From assembly GCF_019925205.1 (NCBI RefSeq), contig NC_083560.1, positions 128,313,062 through 128,377,061 of the forward strand: a stretch of DNA of 64,000 nucleotides. Direction: 5' to 3'. Made by a program: the position numbers and the translations under genes. Each line of letters opens with the position of its first letter. Positions within the stretch are counted from its first letter, which is position 1. Shown in pieces: positions 60,876 to 64,000 of this stretch. This DNA is from Metopolophium dirhodum. Lineage: Eukaryota; Arthropoda; Insecta; Hemiptera; Aphididae. The notes beneath the pieces are model-generated. The model was not told where the DNA came from. It was given only the letters and a program-made list of their open reading frames with translations, and did not search any database.

Positions 60876-63800
60876 CTATAATAAATTAAAAGAATATTTC
60901 TGAACATTATAATAAATTTAGAAGAACATTTTGTACAAATATATTTTATTAAAAATACAAATCTTTGGCCTGGACAACGTCGGGTTGGATAGCTACTAGC
61001 TAGTCTACAATAACTTCCTAACCTAATAATTATTATTACATATTATTTATATATATGGCACGATCCTTATTCAAACGAAAATTGTTTGCACTATTTCACC
61101 AAAAAATACTTAAAAATAGGAAATCAAACGGTTATTTAACATGAATTTAAGGTTTTAGGTTTAAATTTTTGCACCATTGAACATTGTACAGTTGTTGAGA
61201 ATTTAATTTTTACGAGTATTTTGCACGCGAGTAAACAATATTACCCTGCCCATTTATTCCTAATATTCAGATCACTACAATTTCCATATTACACACTTTA
61301 GCATGCAGAAAAATGCAAAAGTTTCATAAATTGCATTTTCGTATTTAACTATAAAAAAGTACATACAAATTGTATACAAAATATTATAAGCACCCGACTT
61401 TTTTAATTGCACTTGAAACTTTTTAACGTACATTTTTACATTTCAAGAAACACATTTATAACTTTCTAAACGAGCAATCGTAGTTTTAAAAAAAACTTGC
61501 AAGTCCCATAAAGTCTGAGCCCTATTAATAATCTAACTTAACAGTAACAATAACAATCGGCGTTTGGAAGTTATTTCTTATGACAATGGGATGCGGCTAC
61601 ATGATAATAATAAAAAAACTCGCTTCAATAAATGCCACTTTTGTGAGACTTTGTGTACACAGAATAATAATATTGTTAGGCCAAGTTAGGGCTGGTTACA
61701 AAGGAAAACTGTGAGCACAACGGTGAAATCCGACAATGTCCACTAAAAAGTATAATTTTTTCTTACACATTTTTATTTGCTCATATGGTAGTGATGTAAT
61801 TTCCGTATTTTGTTTAAAAGTGTGAATATTTTTTAAATTTAGAATGAATCTTTTTTTTATTCGATCAAATAGAAACATGTAATTAATTACTTAACTTAAA
61901 TGTTTGTAAAAAGTATCAAAGATCAACGAATCAATGTTAGAAAGTATGAACATTTTCACTTTATATACAAATACAATGTACGATTGTAGTGGCGCTTCGT
62001 TCTTGATAAACCTTAAAACTATTGAAAAAATGCAGTCGCTTATTGTGCATAGTTTCATAAAAATGTGCACTTCCTGCATCGCTTAAAAAAAAAAAAAAAG
62101 TTGTAGCACTATTTCCAATTGCTAGCCATTGATAACAATAAAAGGGATGTAATAGTAAGGGATGTGTTTAAATATAATACTTTTACATTATATTAAAAAA
62201 TTGTTTCTGCAGCTGTTGAATAATAATTTAAATATCTGACAGTCATATCATAAAAAAATGTGTGTAATAAAGTTTATTATTACATGGGAATTGGAATTTA
62301 TATTATTTTATTCTACGAAAAGTCTGTAGGACGTAATATTATAATTAAAAAGTTCATAATATTCCAACTATTGATATACCTATTCTTTTACAGATTACGA
62401 TTTTATAGTTATTAGCTATTGCATAATATTATATTAGTACTACATTCACTAGAAATAGATAAAATATCCATAGAAATTTGGAACGGAAAAAACTAAAAAT
62501 CTCTCCATCAAGATTTATAGGTTTCGGTTAAGTTCCTAAAAAAAATGTTCGTGGGTTTTGGTCACAATATTTTCAAAAAATAAGGTTCCAAAACCGGTTT
62601 TTTCCTATACTTAAAATCCCTTTAAATCTTAATCAACATCAATCTTACCAAACAATATTTGTTACAAATTTACCAAAGTAAAGATAGTGTACTGGCAGAA
62701 GCTCTAAACCTATTAATTAATTAATAACATTAATTATTGAGTTTTGGGAGGTTTGTTACTAATACAGTACACATGACCTAAAAAATAATGTTTTGTGGAT
62801 CAGATAGTTTTCATAGAATTAAAATCGGCTGGAATAGACGTAGTTTATACGTTTTGAAATATTTTTATGAAAAATCTGGATTATTGTAGAATAATTTACT
62901 GCTATAGTGAATGCGTCCAGAGTTCTGTTTATGACCTTAAATAATCATAACCAAAATATCCCCAGTTCCAAGTATCACATTAGTTTTGATTTAGTAACAA
63001 AAATTATGGGTATTGTATAATATTTGTTATAAAGTATCTAAAATGTGTAATATTTATTTTTCATCGTGGTTGACACGATAATATTTAAAATTGCCAAGCG
63101 CGCAACCAGGTAAAATATAGTGTGAATGTCTGATGTAGTTATTATAGTCGAGCCACGCGTTAATCAAACAGTTATATATTTGGTTAAATAAACAAAAGTC
63201 TTATAACGATTAATATATTACGAAAGCACAGAACTAATTTCTCACGATTAGTATGACGGTTTATTCTAAAATAAATGGTTAAAATTATTCCTGGTGCAAT
63301 TAAATCAGGCATACACATATATTAGTAATACGAAACTGATGCTAACCATTCTAGTCCAGCAATAATATATTTTATGATACAAATTAAATCAGTCGTCATC
63401 TAATATTATAGTATAACTTGTGCGAATTAGTCGAAGGTGTTAAGGTGCTCGAAAATCGACAGTGGCAATATGACATAACAGACTTTTTCGAGGTAGATGT
63501 AGAAATCATATTGTCATCAAAAGGGGAACACAAGGGAAACGCCCTGTATATTATAAAAATCAGTTATTCATAATTTTGCGTAATCTATTTTTCGAAATCT
63601 ATTGAACTTATCGTATAGATGAGCAAATAACATAAATAATCGAAAGACAAATTTACATTTAAAACGAAATATGGCCCTTTTAGATTTGGGGATTATAGTT
63701 CGAATTCTAAATAAATAACAGTGGTGTAGCTGAAGGGTGGAAACAGGGGCATTTGCATCAACTCCCCTCAAAAATGTATATTCATTTGGCTTTGATTTTG

Positions 63801-64000
63801 GATTTGTGATTAACAACTGGTTTAAAAATGAGGTGTTTAATAATTTGATATTGTATACGTCTTCAAATTGATTTCTAGGATAAACAATCTATTGTCGAGA
63901 AAATTTTTCTAAAAAGTTTAAAAGTTTTTAAATTATAATAATATACCGACCTAATATGATAACTGTAATGTGATAAGGATAACTTATCTAAAATATTAAA
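60876..64000. other. Non-coding, presumed junctophilin intron
   Basis: AT-rich with no supported exon. The end of a possible further repeat (CAGTGGTGTAGCTGAAGGG) starts at 63719, but no partner end is visible. Open frames at 61696-61878, 61891-62079 and 63568-63816 (minus) are without recognisable domains. Confidence 0.45.

Noticed and set aside
1..64000. CRISPR array, prokaryotic operon or symbiont DNA
   Set aside because: No spaced direct repeats of the right size, no dense coding, and intron-containing eukaryotic genes and retroelements throughout.

Overview
This window looks like nuclear DNA from an aphid (Hemiptera: Aphididae) or a close relative. The inference rests on very AT-rich sequence, short introns with GTAAGT-type donors, frequent TAGGTAGGTACCTA-like words, and the repeats present: jockey-like non-LTR copies, a KRBA2/Ginger-like cut-and-paste element, hAT and mariner MITEs, and a tRNA-derived SINE. 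No prokaryotic features are seen, and no species was assigned by search.

Host genes are sparse. The one gene I identify is junctophilin: its first coding exon lies at 57526-57884 (+) and ends in a perfect splice donor, and the rest of the gene lies beyond the window. Two further gene-like structures come from reading splice sites by eye. One is a four-exon gene relic on the minus strand (6936-8005), with consistent short introns but an in-frame stop and frame breaks. The other is a two-exon start of a small membrane protein on the plus strand (24120-24842).

Left part (1-12.5 kb): a dispersed non-coding repeat (R1), a long AT-rich stretch, the four-exon relic, a small inverted repeat, and a decayed jockey-like retrotransposon (9.0-11.5 kb, minus). 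Middle part (12.5-38 kb): mostly AT-rich non-coding DNA with microsatellites, a second R1 copy, the 24 kb gene start, a non-LTR fragment, two MITEs, a hAT transposase fragment, and several GC/CpG-richer islands of unknown role.

The 38-47 kb segment holds two young mobile elements about 0.9 kb apart. The first is a complete but pol-less LTR retrotransposon (38395-42934, minus strand): 1118-bp LTRs that look identical, AACC target duplication, Lys-type primer-binding site, polypurine tract, gag only. It carries a 478-bp internal duplication containing a second primer-binding site. The second is a 2795-bp transposon (43803-46597) with identical 266-bp terminal inverted repeats and a spliced integrase-like transposase that carries one frameshift.

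Right part (47-64 kb): a third R1 copy, a hAT-type MITE made of TTATCTAGATAA palindromes inside an older GC-richer sequence, a SINE, junctophilin exon 1, and a Helitron-like degraded repeat. The most unusual feature is next to junctophilin: the 3' end of the coding exon, its splice donor and the start of the intron are tandemly repeated about six times in decayed form (57814-58640), and every copy keeps a GT at the donor position.
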